From contig NZ_CP150290.1 of NCBI RefSeq assembly GCF_038051995.1, forward strand, positions 228,501 to 292,500: a stretch of DNA of 64,000 bases, given 5' to 3'. Each line of letters opens with the position of its first letter. The stretch's first letter is position 1. Shown one piece after another: positions 25,884 to 34,391 of the stretch. The stretch is from Paenibacillus sp. FSL H8-0537. GTDB lineage: Bacteria > Bacillota > Bacilli > Paenibacillales > Paenibacillaceae. A program made the translations under genes and the position numbers. The notes beneath the pieces are model-generated. The model saw only the letters and a list, made by a program, of their open reading frames with translations. It did no database searches and was not told the DNA's origin.

Positions 25884-26900
25884 ATGAGAGGCGATGAGTC
25901 CGATTTGCCTATTGTATCGATTGTCATGCCCTGCTATAACGAGGAAGAAGCGCTGCCGGAAACGGTAAGACAAATGTCCCTGCTGCTGGAACGGCTGGTG
26001 AAGGAAAGAAAGGTGTCCGAGCAGAGCAAAATGCTGCTTGTAGATGATGGCAGCCGCGATAAAACGTGGTCGCTTATTGATTCCTTCCACCGGAGCAACC
26101 GTTTTGTGAGCGGGCTGAAGCTTTCTCGTAACGTTGGGCATCAGCGGGCACTTCTTGCGGGCTTGTTGACGGCGAAGGAATATGCGGATTGCATAATTTC
26201 CATCGATGCCGATTTGCAGGACGATATTACGGTGATCGACGAGTTTATTGAGAAGTACAAGCAGGGCTACGAGGTCGTATACGGCGTGCGCAACAAGCGG
26301 ACAACCGATACGATGTTCAAAAAGTTCAGCGCGCAATTTTTCTACAAATTAATGATTAAGCTTGGCGTCAACGTCGTTTACAATCATGCGGATTACCGGA
26401 TGATGAGCAGGAAGGTCGTTGATAAGCTGGAGGAGTACCAGGAGGTCAATCTGTTCCTGCGCGGCATCATTCCTACCATCGGATTTAAATCCGACAGCGT
26501 GTATTATGATCGTCTGGAGCGAACCGCTGGCGAATCGAAATATCCCCTGAAAAAAATGCTCATCTTCGCATGGGAAGGGATTACCTCCTTCAGTGTGTCT
26601 CCTATCCGCGCAGTATCGGTTGTCGGCTTTTTCATGTCGGTCATGAGCCTTTTGTTCGCCTTTTATGTATTCGTACGGCATTTGCAGGGCAACACGGTAT
26701 CCGGCTGGAGCTCGATGATTCTTTCGATTTGGTTCATTGGCGGCATTCAGCTGCTATGCATTGGACTAATTGGCGAATATATCGGCAAAATTTACATTGA
26801 AACGAAGAAAAGGCCGAAATACTTCGTTGAAACAGAGCTGCATAACGTTGTATTGGCGGAGCCGAAAACGAAAACGCAGCAATTACAAGAGACGAGGTGA
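25884..26900 (+). CDS. Family 2 glycosyltransferase, polyprenyl-phosphate sugar transferase type (GtrB/DPM-like)
   Basis: 338 residues. The GT2 catalytic domain comes first (VSIVMPCYNEEEALP, VDDGSRDKTW, ISIDADLQDD with the metal-binding DxD). Two C-terminal membrane helices (about 230-300) follow, as in GtrB and related dolichol/undecaprenyl-phosphate sugar transferases. It probably loads a single sugar from a nucleotide donor onto undecaprenyl phosphate. The start ATG 25884 has GCGAGGGAA upstream. Three bases separate it from the PIG-V-like gene, a typical partner that moves the sugar to an external acceptor. Confidence 0.88.
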   Translation: MRGDESDLPIVSIVMPCYNEEEALPETVRQMSLLLERLVKERKVSEQSKMLLVDDGSRDKTWSLIDSFHRSNRFVSGLKLSRNVGHQRALLAGLLTAKEYADCIISIDADLQDDITVIDEFIEKYKQGYEVVYGVRNKRTTDTMFKKFSAQFFYKLMIKLGVNVVYNHADYRMMSRKVVDKLEEYQEVNLFLRGIIPTIGFKSDSVYYDRLERTAGESKYPLKKMLIFAWEGITSFSVSPIRAVSVVGFFMSVMSLLFAFYVFVRHLQGNTVSGWSSMILSIWFIGGIQLLCIGLIGEYIGKIYIETKKRPKYFVETELHNVVLAEPKTKTQQLQETR

Positions 26901-26903
26901 CGA

Positions 26904-28163
26904 ATGGAATCGCTGCTGCTTAAAGCAAAATCGAACACGCAAGTTTTGATCTTCCTGCTTTCCTTGTTTGTCATCACGAGAATATTGCTTTATTTTGCAG
27001 GCTTTCTCGGCATGAATCTGTTTCCGAACTATCAAGTACCGCCAGACTATGCGGTCGTACAGGGGCATGATTTCACATCGAGCCAGCTCTCGATCCAGAC
27101 GGATATTTCACAGCTGAAGAAGCCGAGCTTTGAGGATTTAAGGAAATTTGACAGCGTATGGTATTTGGGTATTGCCGAAAATGGCTACGATACGTATAAC
27201 ATCAATGAACCGCATCCTAGTGCAAATTGGGTGTTTTTCCCTTTATACCCTTTGTTAGTCTTCCTGGTGGAGTCTATATCTAAATATGATTCGACGGTCG
27301 TGGGAACGGTTTTATCGAATTTGTTTTTGCTCGTATCGCTCTTATATTTTTATGGTATTTGTTTGAAAAGAGGGCTGAAACAGGAGCACGCCCAAGTTGC
27401 GGTGCTGCTGCTGCTTGTTTTTCCGACCGCCATCTTCTATGCCGTGCCTTATACCGAGAGCCTGTTCCTCATGCTGTCGCTTATAACCGTATATTATGCG
27501 ATGCAAAAGCGATATTTTCTCGCGTTTCTATTCGGGGGCTTGTCCGCTGTGACGCGCAATCTGGGCTTCGTCAACTTGTTTTTCGTTGTGGGGACGCTGT
27601 TGATTGAACACAGGCTGTACCGTTTCAAGTGGAAGGACGCAAAATATTTAGGTTATGCTGTTATTTCAGCACTGCCGCTGGCCGGTTATCTATTGTATAT
27701 GAAATGGCTCACGGGCGATTTGCTGGCTCCGATTACTGAACAAAGCATCAACTGGTATCGCAAGACGGTTGCTCCATTTTCAAACTACATTCATTTTATC
27801 CAAAAACCATATTTCTCAGGAAATGGCGGCTGGGAAAATGGCCTGCTTGCCTTTATCATTGCCAATGCCGTCCTCGTCATTTTTGCTGCCTTTCTTATTA
27901 TGCGCTGGAAAGATATTCGTCGTAATGCACATGAATGGCTGTTTTTTGCATATGGTCTGCTGCTTATGCTCATTCCGTTCGCCAGCGCCGAATTTTTGCA
28001 AAGCATTCCACGCTATGTCATGGTCGCGTTCCCCTTCTATATTTATTTTGCGGATGTGCTGAAAAATAATAAGCCGCTGCAAATGTTTTATTTCATGATG
28101 TTTTTCCTGCTTCATATTGTGTACGCGATCTGCTACTTTAATGGATATTTTTTCGTTGTATAA
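26904..28163 (+). CDS. Multi-spanning GT-C glycosyltransferase, PIG-V-like mannosyltransferase family
   Basis: 419 residues with roughly ten predicted helices. The first extracytoplasmic loop carries RKFDSVWYLGIAENGY, close to the WDSxWYxxIA motif of PIG-V/GPI-mannosyltransferase-like proteins, where the Asp is catalytic. It would use the polyprenyl-linked sugar made by the preceding GT2 to modify an extracellular polymer. AGGTG lies 4-5 bases before the ATG. Donor and acceptor cannot be read from the sequence. Confidence 0.8.
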   Translation: MESLLLKAKSNTQVLIFLLSLFVITRILLYFAGFLGMNLFPNYQVPPDYAVVQGHDFTSSQLSIQTDISQLKKPSFEDLRKFDSVWYLGIAENGYDTYNINEPHPSANWVFFPLYPLLVFLVESISKYDSTVVGTVLSNLFLLVSLLYFYGICLKRGLKQEHAQVAVLLLLVFPTAIFYAVPYTESLFLMLSLITVYYAMQKRYFLAFLFGGLSAVTRNLGFVNLFFVVGTLLIEHRLYRFKWKDAKYLGYAVISALPLAGYLLYMKWLTGDLLAPITEQSINWYRKTVAPFSNYIHFIQKPYFSGNGGWENGLLAFIIANAVLVIFAAFLIMRWKDIRRNAHEWLFFAYGLLLMLIPFASAEFLQSIPRYVMVAFPFYIYFADVLKNNKPLQMFYFMMFFLLHIVYAICYFNGYFFVV

Positions 28164-28180
28164 ATTTATTAAAAAATAAT

Positions 28181-28210
28181 TTGACGAAATTTGCGATCAA
28201 GGTGTACAAT
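28181..28210 (+). promoter_or_regulatory. Sigma-A promoter of the riboswitch-GH26 transcript
   Basis: TTGACG, 18 bases, then TACAAT. It lies 50 bases before the first c-di-GMP aptamer; the start would be near 28217. Confidence 0.65.
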
Positions 28211-28253
28211 AACACCATATTACATTAGCTCATACTTTATACCTATTACGTTT

Positions 28254-28340
28254 AACGAAAAGGCAAACTCAGGGAAACCTGAAGTGCGCAAAGCTACAGG
28301 GGCTTCATTCCTAACGGAATATGCTCGCCAGCTGCCGAAT
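28254..28340 (+). promoter_or_regulatory. Class I cyclic di-GMP riboswitch (GEMM-I), first copy
   Basis: It contains the GEMM-I core in order: GGCAAAC, a stem TCAGG closed by a GAAA tetraloop (GNRA) with CCTGA, GCGCAAAGCTA, AGGGGCTTC, a variable P3 stem ATTCC/GGAAT, ATGCTCGCC, and the closing GCTGCC that pairs with the initial GGC. The family binds c-di-GMP. The following intrinsic terminator (28372-28410) suggests control of transcription. The copy is almost identical to the second aptamer 168 bases downstream. Confidence 0.9.
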
Positions 28341-28371
28341 TCAACATCGCTTCTTCCTTTATTAATCAAGG

Positions 28372-28410
28372 TAGACTTTGTTCTTTCGGGAGCAGGGACT
28401 ATCTTTTTTT
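28372..28410 (+). terminator. Intrinsic terminator between the two aptamers
   Basis: TAG-A-CTTTGTTC (28372-28383) pairs with GAGCAGGG-A-CTA (28390-28401), with one A-A mismatch, G-T pairs and loop TTTCGG, followed by TCTTTTTTT. It is the likely expression platform of the first riboswitch. Confidence 0.65.
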
Positions 28411-28421
28411 ATTGCTTCAAA

Positions 28422-28512
28422 CACGAAAAGGCAAGCTCAGGGAAACCTGAAGTGCGCAAAGCTATAGGGGCTTCATTCCTACGGGAATATGCTCGCCAGC
28501 TGCCGAAGCCCA
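28422..28512 (+). promoter_or_regulatory. Class I cyclic di-GMP riboswitch (GEMM-I), second copy
   Basis: Same core as the first copy: GGCAAGC, a GAAA-capped TCAGG stem, GCGCAAAGCTA, ATGCTCGCCAGCTGCC. P1 can extend through GCTTC (from 28414) with GAAGC (28505-28509). No T-run follows. The 3' side of P1 (CCGAAG, 28503-28508) can instead pair with CTTCGG (28550-28555). A free GCCTCC (28518-28523) is complementary to the GGGAGG ribosome site of the next gene, so translational control is possible (inference). Confidence 0.9.
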
Positions 28513-28592
28513 ACATAGCCTCCTTTGCCTGATGAAGGTGTGGCGTGTTCTTCGGACCACGTACCATCATTCGCTCGGGGGAGGAACTTACA

Positions 28593-29540
28593 ATGAAAAA
28601 GACAAAATTCGCACTTACACTCCTTATGCTCGCTTCGACGTTACTCTGGGCACTCCCTGTTAGCGCACAAACGAACTTTTACAATGGAGCATGGATCGGC
28701 ACTTGGCCGAACCAAAGCTTGAACAACATTGCTGCCTACGAGCAACTGATCGGTGGACACCAAGATGTTGTACATACTTTTGTCAATTCGAATCAAGGGA
28801 TCAATGAGTGGAAGGGTTTTATGGACTATGTAAATAGTAATGGTTCGATTAACCTACTTACCCTTGAATTTAAAAATAAAAATTACAAAGAATATTCGAC
28901 TGTTGATATCAACAGAGGCGTAGTAGACGCTTACCTGAAACAAACAGCTAAACAATTGATGAACTGGCAAGCGGCTAATAAAAACCCTGAAATCTGGCTG
29001 CGCCTTTTCCACGAAGGCAACGGCAACTGGTACGGCTGGGGCGTTGGCGACAGCACAGTGAACACGAACGAAACCTACAAAGCGGCATTCCAACGTGTCG
29101 TTACCATTTTCAAGGAGCAAGGCGCAACAAACATCAAATTCATGTACAACGTAAACGCTGAAAATGTTGGCAAAAACGCTTCGTTTACAGCTATGTACCC
29201 AGGCGATGCCTATGTGGACATGCTTTCGATCGATGGCTACAATTTTGGCACGAAAGAATCGTGGAGCTCGTGGAGAACGTTTAACGATGTATTCTATGCT
29301 TCTTACCAAGCGCTGACAAGCATGTCGAGCAAGCCAATCATCATCGCTGAAACAGGCACAACCGAAAGCGGCGGCAGCAAAAAAGAATGGGTTATTGATG
29401 CTATGAACCAAGTGCAATCGCCAGCGTACAGCCAAATCAAAGGTTTGATCTGGTTCAATGAAAACAAAGAATTGGACTGGCATATCGATTCGTCGGCTGA
29501 TAGCCTGAGCGCTTACCAAACACTGCAAAAAACACTTTAA
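28593..29540 (+). CDS. Secreted GH26 glycoside hydrolase under tandem c-di-GMP riboswitches
   Basis: 315 residues. A Sec signal peptide (MKKTKF, hydrophobic core, cleavage near PVSA-Q at about 25) is followed by a single GH26 TIM barrel. The acid/base Glu is about E141 in RLFHEGNGNWYGWG and the nucleophile about E253 in IIIAETGTTE, both at clan GH-A positions. GH26 enzymes are mostly beta-mannanases, with some beta-1,3/1,4-glucanases. No binding module or anchor is seen. The ATG has GGGGGAGGAA 9 bases upstream. Lying ahead of the synthase gene, it probably trims or releases the locus polysaccharide, like BcsZ in cellulose systems (inference). Confidence 0.88.
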   Translation: MKKTKFALTLLMLASTLLWALPVSAQTNFYNGAWIGTWPNQSLNNIAAYEQLIGGHQDVVHTFVNSNQGINEWKGFMDYVNSNGSINLLTLEFKNKNYKEYSTVDINRGVVDAYLKQTAKQLMNWQAANKNPEIWLRLFHEGNGNWYGWGVGDSTVNTNETYKAAFQRVVTIFKEQGATNIKFMYNVNAENVGKNASFTAMYPGDAYVDMLSIDGYNFGTKESWSSWRTFNDVFYASYQALTSMSSKPIIIAETGTTESGGSKKEWVIDAMNQVQSPAYSQIKGLIWFNENKELDWHIDSSADSLSAYQTLQKTL

Positions 29541-29913
29541 TAGTTTAAGGGCAGTAGTAAAGGCCTAGGCCCTAACCTCTTCTTTAAATCACTAGCTGGT
29601 ATAGTACTAAATAGGTATTCTGAAAAAACTCTAATTTCGCGTAAACCGCGTAAAATTAGAGTTTTTTCGTTTTTTTTCTACACATTTTCTTAGAAGATTA
29701 AGATGTTAGGAATAAAAATTAACTTTTAAAGGGGCAAGGATTGTGATAAGATAACTTTGAATTTGAGCCTTAGCCGCCAAAAATATCATATTTCCGGCCA
29801 ATTTAACAAATATCGACAGCGAGAATAGACAGTATAGTCAATCTATGTTGTAGATTAGTCAGAAAAGGAATGGAATTATGGCGAATAAATAGAGCGCAAA
29901 GGATTGGGGTTAT
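29541..29913. other. Gap between the GH26 and synthase genes
   Basis: Apart from the GH26 terminator it is AT-rich and holds a hairpin AATCTA-TGTTG-TAGATT (29840-29856), a ribosome-site-like AAAGGAATGG and a possible four-codon leader (ATG at 29878). No third c-di-GMP aptamer was found. A TATAGT at about 29832 could be a -10, but no matching -35 is convincing. Confidence 0.4.
29623..29675 (+). terminator. Strong intrinsic terminator after the GH26 gene
   Basis: AAAAAACTCTAATTT pairs with AAATTAGAGTTTTTT, with CGCG-type inner pairs, followed by CG and a T8 run. It makes the riboswitch-GH26 unit largely monocistronic. Confidence 0.9.
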
Positions 29914-32160
29914 TTGAAAACAAAAGCTAGGTACATATTAACAACGGTATCCATTGCTATCATGATCGTGTATCTAGTATGGAGACTTGTACAAACACTC
30001 CCATCTGGCTGGTCATTAATTTTTGGATCGTTGTTACTATTTTTTGAAATTATTTCTATTTTTCAATCTGTTTTATTCCACATTCTTCTGCTAAAACCCA
30101 CTGAAAGAAAGCCTGCGCCATTACCTGACAACCTTTATTCTGTGGATGTTACAATCGCTACCTACAATGAACCGCCATCCTTGGTTAGAAAAACCATCCT
30201 TGCCTGTAAAAATTTGAATTATCCGGAGCATTTATTAAATATTTGGGTATGTGATGACGGAAAACGAGCGGAAATGAGAGAAGTAGCCGAAGGCTTAGGC
30301 GTTCATTATATCGATCGTCCCGGAAACGAGCATGCTAAAGCGGGTAATTTGAATCATGCGCTGACGAAAATGAAGGGCGATTTGCTCCTCACTTTGGATG
30401 CAGACATGATGCCAAAACCGGATTTTTTACAGCGAACGGTAGGTTTCTTTGCAGAAAATGAAAAGCTTGCTTACGTTCAAACGCCCCAAGTTTTTTACAA
30501 TGAGGATATTTTCCAATACAACTACTACCAAGGGCGTAATATTCCGAACGAGCAGGATATGTTTATGCGGCTTGTTCAGTCGGGAAGAGACCGTTTTAAT
30601 GCTGTTATTTATGTGGGCAGCAACTGTATTTTCCGGCGCAGCGCTATTGATCATATTGGCGGTTTCGTTATTGGCACGATCACGGAGGATTTGGCTACGG
30701 GGATGAAGCTTCAATCCAATGGGTTTGATTCTTATTGCTTGAATGAGGTATTGGCACTAGGCCTAACGTCTGAGTCCATATCCGATCAAATTAAACAGCG
30801 GGCCCGCTGGGCTAGGGGCACGATACAAACGACGAGGATGTCCAATCCGCTTGAGGCAAAGGGCTTATCGTTGATGCAGCGGCTGCTTTATTTCTCCAAC
30901 CTACTGTACTGGTACTTTGGCGTTACACGCTTTATGTACATACTGTCTCCCATGCTCTTCTTGACCTTTGGCGTGGCTATTCTTGAAACAAGCTTGCAAC
31001 AGCTGCTTATCTTCTGGCTGCCTTATTTCTTGTTCTCGATTACTGTAGTGCCTTACTTAACGAATAAGAAGCTCAATGTGTTCTGGAACAACGTTTACGA
31101 GACGGCCATGACGCCAACGCTATTCCTCGCAGCCCTTCAGGAAACAATCTTCCGCAAGGCTATCCCCTTTGAGGTGACCCCGAAAGGCATTTATCAGAAC
31201 AAAACGTCCATTAATTATCGCTATATGATGCCGTTGTTCGTTCTGCTTGTGCTATCAGTTGTGCTGATGGCGATAAATGTGGGGCGTATTGTGGGTGCGG
31301 GCGAAAATGAATTGCAGTCCATGCTCATTAATTTGTTCTGGCTTGGTTATAACGGAGTGTTTCTTATTCTCGCGCTGCTGCTGGGTTTTGAACGCCCGCG
31401 CATGCGGGAGTCGGAGCGCTTCGCCAAGGAGCTGCCGCTCACTCTTCGTTATATGGAAGATGAAGAGCTGAAGATGGAAAACGTCAAGACGCTGGATATT
31501 AGTGAGACAGGCTGCCGTATTTATACGGATACGATTTTGCCGCTTCCGGATCGCATGGAGCTGGACATTCCATTATCACAGGACGCTATACGCGTGACAG
31601 CTGAGAAAATATTTTATGATAAGCATGGCTCGGGATACCAGGTAGGCTTCAAGCTTCATTGGAGCAACATTGATGAGGAGCGCAAATGGCTTGCTGAAGT
31701 ATATGGCAATGCGGATGAGTTCGTTAAGGGCGTTTTTCAGGCGGGCGTATGGACTTCCGTAACCAGTTATATTTCTAATTTCAAGTACACCTATAAATCG
31801 ATAAATCGCAAGTCTCCGCGAGTTAGGCTGAAGCGCCGCGCTTCGATCTTGGTCGATCAAGAGGACCGTTACCGGACGCAGCTGCTTGATATTAGCTACA
31901 CGGGCTGCCGAATTGAGCTCCCGCAGAAGGCGGCGATGCATGAAGGCAAGAAGGTCAGGCTGCAAATTATCGGCTCAGCGTTCGAGGCAAACGGGCGTCT
32001 CATCCGCGTGGGATGGGCTAGGCGCAATAAGATGACGGCGGCCATTGTCTTCGATGAAGCTTTTGATTTAAGCCTGCTGCTGGGGGAGTCCAGCAGCATA
32101 CCGCCAAGCAAGGAGCTTCGTTCAGGCATTGTGCCAGCAGAAGCGAACTCCAAGTCATAG
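29914..32160 (+). CDS. Processive GT2 polysaccharide synthase (BcsA-like) with two C-terminal PilZ domains
   Basis: 748 residues. Two N-terminal helices precede a cellulose-synthase-type GT2 domain: VDVTIATYNEP near 76, the metal-binding DAD at 162-164, TED at 257-259 (catalytic base) and QRARW at 295-299 (product site). Membrane helices follow, then two PilZ domains. The first has RESER (498-502) and DISETG (528-533); the second has RKSPR (632-636) and DISYTG (659-664). These are the RxxxR and [DN]xSxxG elements that bind c-di-GMP. It should polymerise and export a beta-glycan when c-di-GMP is high. TTG start after AAAGGATTGGGG. The product sugar is unknown. BcsA normally has one PilZ domain. 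Confidence 0.93.
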   Translation: MKTKARYILTTVSIAIMIVYLVWRLVQTLPSGWSLIFGSLLLFFEIISIFQSVLFHILLLKPTERKPAPLPDNLYSVDVTIATYNEPPSLVRKTILACKNLNYPEHLLNIWVCDDGKRAEMREVAEGLGVHYIDRPGNEHAKAGNLNHALTKMKGDLLLTLDADMMPKPDFLQRTVGFFAENEKLAYVQTPQVFYNEDIFQYNYYQGRNIPNEQDMFMRLVQSGRDRFNAVIYVGSNCIFRRSAIDHIGGFVIGTITEDLATGMKLQSNGFDSYCLNEVLALGLTSESISDQIKQRARWARGTIQTTRMSNPLEAKGLSLMQRLLYFSNLLYWYFGVTRFMYILSPMLFLTFGVAILETSLQQLLIFWLPYFLFSITVVPYLTNKKLNVFWNNVYETAMTPTLFLAALQETIFRKAIPFEVTPKGIYQNKTSINYRYMMPLFVLLVLSVVLMAINVGRIVGAGENELQSMLINLFWLGYNGVFLILALLLGFERPRMRESERFAKELPLTLRYMEDEELKMENVKTLDISETGCRIYTDTILPLPDRMELDIPLSQDAIRVTAEKIFYDKHGSGYQVGFKLHWSNIDEERKWLAEVYGNADEFVKGVFQAGVWTSVTSYISNFKYTYKSINRKSPRVRLKRRASILVDQEDRYRTQLLDISYTGCRIELPQKAAMHEGKKVRLQIIGSAFEANGRLIRVGWARRNKMTAAIVFDEAFDLSLLLGESSSIPPSKELRSGIVPAEANSKS

Positions 32161-32226
32161 TAGGGCGAACACGAATGAAAGCCAAGCTATGACGGCGAAT
32201 GATTGTTTTGCAAGGGGATGAGAGAT

Positions 32227-33474
32227 TTGGAAATACACAGAATTGTTAAGCTGATCATCCGCAGATTGCCGTTTGTCATTATTCCGGCACTGCTGCTGTC
32301 AGCCGCAGTGGGCTATGTGAAGATGCAGAGTCCTCCGTCTTATAAGGCAACGGCTGAAGTTGTAATTACCTCACAAGAGACGAGCGATAATTTTACTTCG
32401 ATTCAAGGCAGTCTCAAGCTGATGGATACGTATAATGTTATTTTGAAAAATCCACTGATTTTGGAGCAGGTAATTGCGGCGCTTGGCCTGCCTTACAGCA
32501 CAGATCAACTGGCTGCCAAAGTTAGCGCGAAAAGCGTCGAGCTCTCGCAGGTTATCCGAATTACCGTAACCGATGGTGACCGTAAGCTGGCAGCCTCCAT
32601 TGCCAACACCGTCGTTAGCGTGTTCCGCTCGCAAAGCTTGGAGTTGTTCAAAATCAACAACATTGTCCTGTTGCATAAAGCAAGCGCGGAAAAGGCGGTT
32701 TATGTGAGCGCCAATCCATTATTTTATATGCTGCTTTCGTTTGTTGGCGGGTTGATTGTACTTTTATGCCTGTGGCTTCTGCTGCATATGATGTCGCGCA
32801 AGCTGCAGACAGCGGCCGAGGTGCAAGCGATATTCGCTGACGTTCCAATGGAAACAACGAAGCTCGCCAGCCGCTTGGAAACAGCTATCCCGTTTTATGG
32901 GGGATGGTTGAAGCGCCGTATGGCAGAGGAGGCGAAGTCGCGTGCACTGCGTTACCGCCATGTGATGGAGAAAAGCGGACAGCGCACATTGGCCTTCGGA
33001 ACGCTTGGCCGTAAGTTTGCGAGCGGAAATATCAGCAAGCAGCTGGCGATGAAGCTGTCTGGGGAAAGCAAGGTCGCTTGGGTGAGGTTTAACCCGAACG
33101 GCAAGCTGCCAAGTATGGCTTCTGGCAAAAAGGGCTATGCGGAATGGCCGATTAACCAAGGCTTTTATGGCAAAATCAAAACCGCTGGAAAGCAGTTGGA
33201 TTGCATCGAGGTATGTGTAGTAGGCGGAAGTCTTTCCATGAAGACGTCGGCTGAGGAGCTGATGGCACAGCTTCGGGAAAGCTACGAGGTTGTGATCTGG
33301 GATTTGCCTTCTTATGTTCATTGCTCGGAAGCGCAGACGATTGCGGAGCTGGCCGATTGGCATACGCTCGTAATCAAGGAGAACCGGGTACTCGCTCCGG
33401 TTGCACAGGAATGGAAAAGCCGTCTCGCGGCAACGGATGTTCAGATAAATAGTATCGTGTTTATTGAAGTGTAA
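32227..33474 (+). CDS. Wzz-type chain-length regulator fused to a degenerate tyrosine-kinase-like domain
   Basis: About 416 residues. The Wzz domain has a first membrane helix ([15 protein letters not shown]), an extracellular part and a second helix ([21 protein letters not shown]). The cytoplasmic C-terminal half looks like a BY-kinase/ParA fold: [31 protein letters not shown] resembles the Walker B region of CpsD/YwqD. It lacks a Walker A motif and the terminal tyrosine cluster, so it is probably not a kinase. TTG 32227 is spaced well from AAGGGG; ATG 32218 is the alternative. It likely sets polymer length for the Wzy system. Confidence 0.8.
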   Translation: MEIHRIVKLIIRRLPFVIIPALLLSAAVGYVKMQSPPSYKATAEVVITSQETSDNFTSIQGSLKLMDTYNVILKNPLILEQVIAALGLPYSTDQLAAKVSAKSVELSQVIRITVTDGDRKLAASIANTVVSVFRSQSLELFKINNIVLLHKASAEKAVYVSANPLFYMLLSFVGGLIVLLCLWLLLHMMSRKLQTAAEVQAIFADVPMETTKLASRLETAIPFYGGWLKRRMAEEAKSRALRYRHVMEKSGQRTLAFGTLGRKFASGNISKQLAMKLSGESKVAWVRFNPNGKLPSMASGKKGYAEWPINQGFYGKIKTAGKQLDCIEVCVVGGSLSMKTSAEELMAQLRESYEVVIWDLPSYVHCSEAQTIAELADWHTLVIKENRVLAPVAQEWKSRLAATDVQINSIVFIEV

Positions 33475-33506
33475 TCACGTTTTATCTAACTTGGGAGGGA
33501 TTAGCG

Positions 33507-34391
33507 ATGAAAGTAACAAAAGCGATTATTCCGGCAGCCGGACTTGGAACGAGGTTTTTGCCAGCTACAAAGGCAATGCCCAAAGAGATGCTTCCCGTCT
33601 TGGACAAGCCAACGATTCAATATATTGTAGAAGAGGCCGTAAAATCCGGCATTGAAGAAATTATTATTGTAACGGGCAAAGGCAAGCGTTCGATTGAGGA
33701 CCATTTTGACAATGCGTTTGAGCTGGAAGCCAATTTGCTGAAAAACCAAAAGCTGCATCTGCTAGAGAAGGTACAGGAAATTTCCAAGGTCGATATTCAC
33801 TATATTCGTCAAAAAGAACCAAAAGGCCTCGGACATGCGATTTGGTGCGCGCGCAAGTTTATTGGCAATGAGCCGTTCGCTGTGCTGCTTGGCGATGATA
33901 TCGTTAAAGGCGAGATTCCATGCACGAAGCAGCTAATTGATGCTTTTGAGCTAACGGGCAAATCGGTTATCGGCGTACAGCATGTACCGGATAAAGAGAC
34001 GGCGCGTTATGGCATTATTGATCCATCTGAGGTAAATGATCGTTTTATTAAAGTGAACAATTTGGTAGAGAAGCCGAAGCTGGGCACAGCACCTTCCAAC
34101 TTTGCTATCATGGGACGTTATGTGCTGACGCCGGAAGTGTTCAACCTGATCGAGCAGCAGGAGGTGGGCGCGGGGCAGGAAATCCAATTGACCGATGCGC
34201 TGCAAAAGCTGAACCAGGTCGAGGATGTGCTGGCCTATCTATTTGAAGGCAGACGTTACGATGTTGGTGAAATTCCAGGCTTTATTTTGACAAATGTAGA
34301 GTTCGCACTCGAACGTCAGGAGTTTTCCGCAGATTTAATTAAATCGCTTGAACAGATTTTAAGCCGTGCGAAAAGTGGAGTGAATGCATAA
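33507..34391 (+). CDS. galU: UTP-glucose-1-phosphate uridylyltransferase
   Basis: 294 residues. The nucleotidyltransferase signature [25 protein letters not shown] is at residues 6-30, followed by [20 protein letters not shown] and the sugar-binding VEKPK. It makes UDP-glucose, the precursor for the synthase and for UDP-glucuronate. GGAGGG precedes the ATG. Its stop overlaps the ugd start (TAATG), coupling the two steps of UDP-GlcA supply. Confidence 0.96.
   Translation: MKVTKAIIPAAGLGTRFLPATKAMPKEMLPVLDKPTIQYIVEEAVKSGIEEIIIVTGKGKRSIEDHFDNAFELEANLLKNQKLHLLEKVQEISKVDIHYIRQKEPKGLGHAIWCARKFIGNEPFAVLLGDDIVKGEIPCTKQLIDAFELTGKSVIGVQHVPDKETARYGIIDPSEVNDRFIKVNNLVEKPKLGTAPSNFAIMGRYVLTPEVFNLIEQQEVGAGQEIQLTDALQKLNQVEDVLAYLFEGRRYDVGEIPGFILTNVEFALERQEFSADLIKSLEQILSRAKSGVNA

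Noticed and set aside
28191..28532. 113-codon reading frame with two nearly identical protein halves across the GH26 leader
   Set aside because: The repeat comes from the two c-di-GMP aptamers. There is no ribosome site, and the frame runs through a terminator.
29541..29913. Third c-di-GMP riboswitch before the synthase gene
   Set aside because: No GGCAAAC, GAAA-loop stem or GCGCAAAGC core is present; only a small AATCTA/TAGATT hairpin.
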